7,635 bases of DNA from Propionibacteriaceae bacterium (GTDB taxonomy: Bacteria > Actinomycetota > Actinomycetes > Propionibacteriales > Propionibacteriaceae), in contig PMLO01000244.1 in NCBI GenBank assembly GCA_003158895.1, positions 6,547 to 14,181 on the forward strand, written 5' to 3'. A program made the position numbers and the translations under genes. A model generated the notes under the pieces. The model was not told the DNA's origin, did not search any database, and was given only the letters and a program-made list of their open reading frames with translations. How positions within the stretch are numbered: position 1 is the stretch's first letter; every line of letters begins with the position of its first letter. Shown in pieces: positions 6,089 to 7,635 of the stretch.

Positions 6089-7521
6089 GCGTCACTCCCC
6101 CAGTCGCGACCCCCGAAGCGCGTGACGTCGAGGATGTCCGGTACGTCCCAGTCGTCATCGAGGACCGCCACCGTCGGGAGCGTGGCACGCTCGTCGGCCG
6201 ACTCGGTGACGAGCAGCGCACGAGCGTGGCCGGCAAGCGCGACGGACCCGAGGAGCAGTACGCCGGCGGTGGGTCCCGACTCGTCCGCGAATGCCACGGC
6301 GGCTTCGAGGGCGTCCGACAGGTCTGTCTTCACGACGACGTTGTCCTCGCCGAAGAGCCCCTGGGCCAGCTCCCCCAGCTCGGTTGCGGGGAGCGCCCGA
6401 GCGCCGGGCGGCTGCGTGACGATGAGGTGGTCGGTCTCCTCGATCAGGGCACCGAGGATCCCGGCGACGTCCTTGTCGCGCATGACCCCGAGCACGACGA
6501 TGAGAGGTGCGAACGCGAAGGCCTCGACCGCCGCCTCGATGGTCGCCTCGACGGCTGCCGGGTTATGGGCGGTGTCGAGGACGACAGGAGGCGAGGTACG
6601 GACGCGCTCGAGGCGTGCCGGCGCGATGACGTCCCCGAAACCGGCGACGATGACCTCGGGCTCGATCGCCCGACCTCCGTGGAGCGCCTCCACCGCGGCC
6701 ATGGCGAGAGCCGCGTTGTGCGCCATGTGCATCCCGTACAGCGGGAGCAGGACGTCCTCGACCGATCCGCCCGCGTACTCGAGGCGCAGCACCTGACCGC
6801 CGACGCCCGGCGCCCTGTCGAGCAGGTTGAAGTCGATGCCCTCGGCGACGACCTTCGCGCCGACGGTGGCGGCCCGCTCGATGAGGATGCGCGCGACGTC
6901 GGGAGTCTGCCCGGCCAGTACGGCGATGGAGTCGGGCTTGATGATCCCCGCCTTCTCGACAGCGATCTCGGCCGGAGTCGACCCCAGGTAGTCGGTGTGG
7001 TCGACCGCGATCGGCGTAACGACCGCGACAGCCGCATCGGCCACGTTCGTGGCATCCCAGGAGCCGCCCATGCCGACCTCGAGCACCATCACATCGACCG
7101 GCGCGTCCGCGAACACGGAGAACGCCAGGCCTGTGAGCACCTCGAAGAACGTCATCGCGAGGTCGTCGATCTGGGCCGCGTCGACCATCTCGACGAACGG
7201 CTTGATCTGCTCCCACGCGTCGTCGAACACCTCGGCGGTGATCGGCCGGCCGTCCACGCAGATGCGCTCGGTGACGTCGACGAGGTGCGGCGACGCGTAC
7301 AGGCCGGTACGCAGCCCCTGCGCCCGCAACAGCGCGTCGATCATGATCGCCGTCGAGCCCTTGCCGTTCGTGCCAGTGATGTGTACGACGGGTGCGCTCC
7401 GGTGCGGGTCGCCCAGCAGCTCTACGAGCATCTGGATCCGTGCCAGCGATGGCCCGATCTGGTGCTCAGGCTGACGTGCGAGCAGCTCCGCGACCACGCG
7501 GGCATGAGAGTCGTTGTTCAT
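6085..7521 (-). CDS. folC: Folylpolyglutamate synthase / dihydrofolate synthase
   Basis: This is a Mur-ligase-type cytosolic enzyme, 478 residues, that adds glutamate to folates; many bacterial FolC proteins also make dihydrofolate from dihydropteroate and glutamate. Visible motifs are the P-loop ITGTNGKGS (residues 48-56, Lys54), the YASPHL segment (75-80) typical of FolC, LEVGMGG (147-153) with Glu148, the VDHTDYLG loop with His175, and VEKAGIIKP (188-196) with Lys190, the likely carbamylated metal-site lysine. The C-terminal domain has LDTAHNP (315-321) and GVMRDKD (345-351). These place it firmly in FolC rather than in MurC-F. Whether it has one or both activities cannot be read from the sequence. 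After the last conserved segment (LLLGSVALAG, 422-431) there is an acidic tail with two Trp, ending at residue 478. ATG 7521 gives the normal N-terminus. The stop overlaps the next gene. In related genomes valS commonly lies upstream, but it is not recognisable in the bases available here. Confidence 0.96.
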   Translation of the reverse strand: MNNDSHARVVAELLARQPEHQIGPSLARIQMLVELLGDPHRSAPVVHITGTNGKGSTAIMIDALLRAQGLRTGLYASPHLVDVTERICVDGRPITAEVFDDAWEQIKPFVEMVDAAQIDDLAMTFFEVLTGLAFSVFADAPVDVMVLEVGMGGSWDATNVADAAVAVVTPIAVDHTDYLGSTPAEIAVEKAGIIKPDSIAVLAGQTPDVARILIERAATVGAKVVAEGIDFNLLDRAPGVGGQVLRLEYAGGSVEDVLLPLYGMHMAHNAALAMAAVEALHGGRAIEPEVIVAGFGDVIAPARLERVRTSPPVVLDTAHNPAAVEATIEAAVEAFAFAPLIVVLGVMRDKDVAGILGALIEETDHLIVTQPPGARALPATELGELAQGLFGEDNVVVKTDLSDALEAAVAFADESGPTAGVLLLGSVALAGHARALLVTESADERATLPTVAVLDDDWDVPDILDVTRFGGRDWGSDA

Positions 7522-7635
7522 CGTGCCCCGAGTCTAGGCGAGGTCGCTCCCCAGCCCGTTCCCTGAGGAATCGCAGACAGGCCCTTGGACAAGGCCGTTC
7601 ACCATTGGTGCCGGGCAGCGCCAGCAAGGGAGCCT
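7522..7635. other. Upstream region of folC, no gene identified
   Basis: These 114 bases run to the window edge. On the minus strand two frames close before folC and the third stays open into folC but encodes nothing I recognise. A minus-strand TAGACT (7531-7536) fits TAnnnT and would place a transcript start almost at the folC ATG, but no -35 accompanies it. A small stem GGCC..TT/AA..GGCC (7580-7596, one bulged C) could be a remnant of an upstream gene's terminator. None of these is strong. Confidence 0.4.

Noticed and set aside
6226..7566. 446-codon plus-strand open frame opposite folC
   Set aside because: It is Asp/Arg/His-rich, has no domain, and is fully explained as the complement of folC codons.
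7580..7596. Small hairpin upstream of folC as a terminator of a preceding gene
   Set aside because: The stem is short with a bulge, there is no T-run, and no preceding gene is visible.

Overview
The window is high-GC DNA with a strong G/C bias at third codon positions, and every recognisable gene belongs to a chromosomal bacterial family. The block folC - DUF4233 membrane protein - ndk on the minus strand is a neighbourhood typical of Actinomycetota (mycobacteria and relatives carry the same order). I therefore infer an actinobacterium and do not name a genus.

Layout: positions 1-3867 (plus strand) hold a tightly packed dihydroxyacetone (DHA) kinase operon of the PEP-dependent type. It consists of dhaK (5' end cut off by the window), dhaL (its start overlaps the dhaK stop) and a 785-residue multidomain dhaM. 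This DhaM carries an EIIA-mannose-type domain, an HPr domain and what looks like a complete Enzyme I, including the C-terminal PEP-binding half. DhaK binds DHA covalently, DhaL holds ADP/ATP as a cofactor, and DhaM re-phosphorylates the DhaL-bound ADP. Because the PEP-binding domain is present, one polypeptide could run the whole relay PEP -> EI -> HPr -> EIIA -> DhaL-ADP -> DHA without general PTS proteins.

Positions 3868-3989 are the gap between two convergent transcription units. It contains a 22-bp imperfect inverted repeat (19 of 22 pairs) and a short GC hairpin just past the minus-strand stop. Positions 3990-7521 (minus strand) are read from right to left: folC (folate polyglutamylation), a four-helix DUF4233 protein, ndk (nucleoside diphosphate kinase) and a CPBP-family intramembrane protease with a Pro/Gln/Tyr-rich N-terminal tail. 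folC/DUF4233 and ndk/CPBP each overlap by 4 bases, and 63 bp separate DUF4233 from ndk. Positions 7522-7635, upstream of folC, contain no gene I can identify.

I see no mobile-element genes, CRISPR array, tRNA or rRNA. The least ordinary items are the self-contained DhaM architecture with an atypical EI phospho-histidine motif, and the large inverted repeat between the operons.
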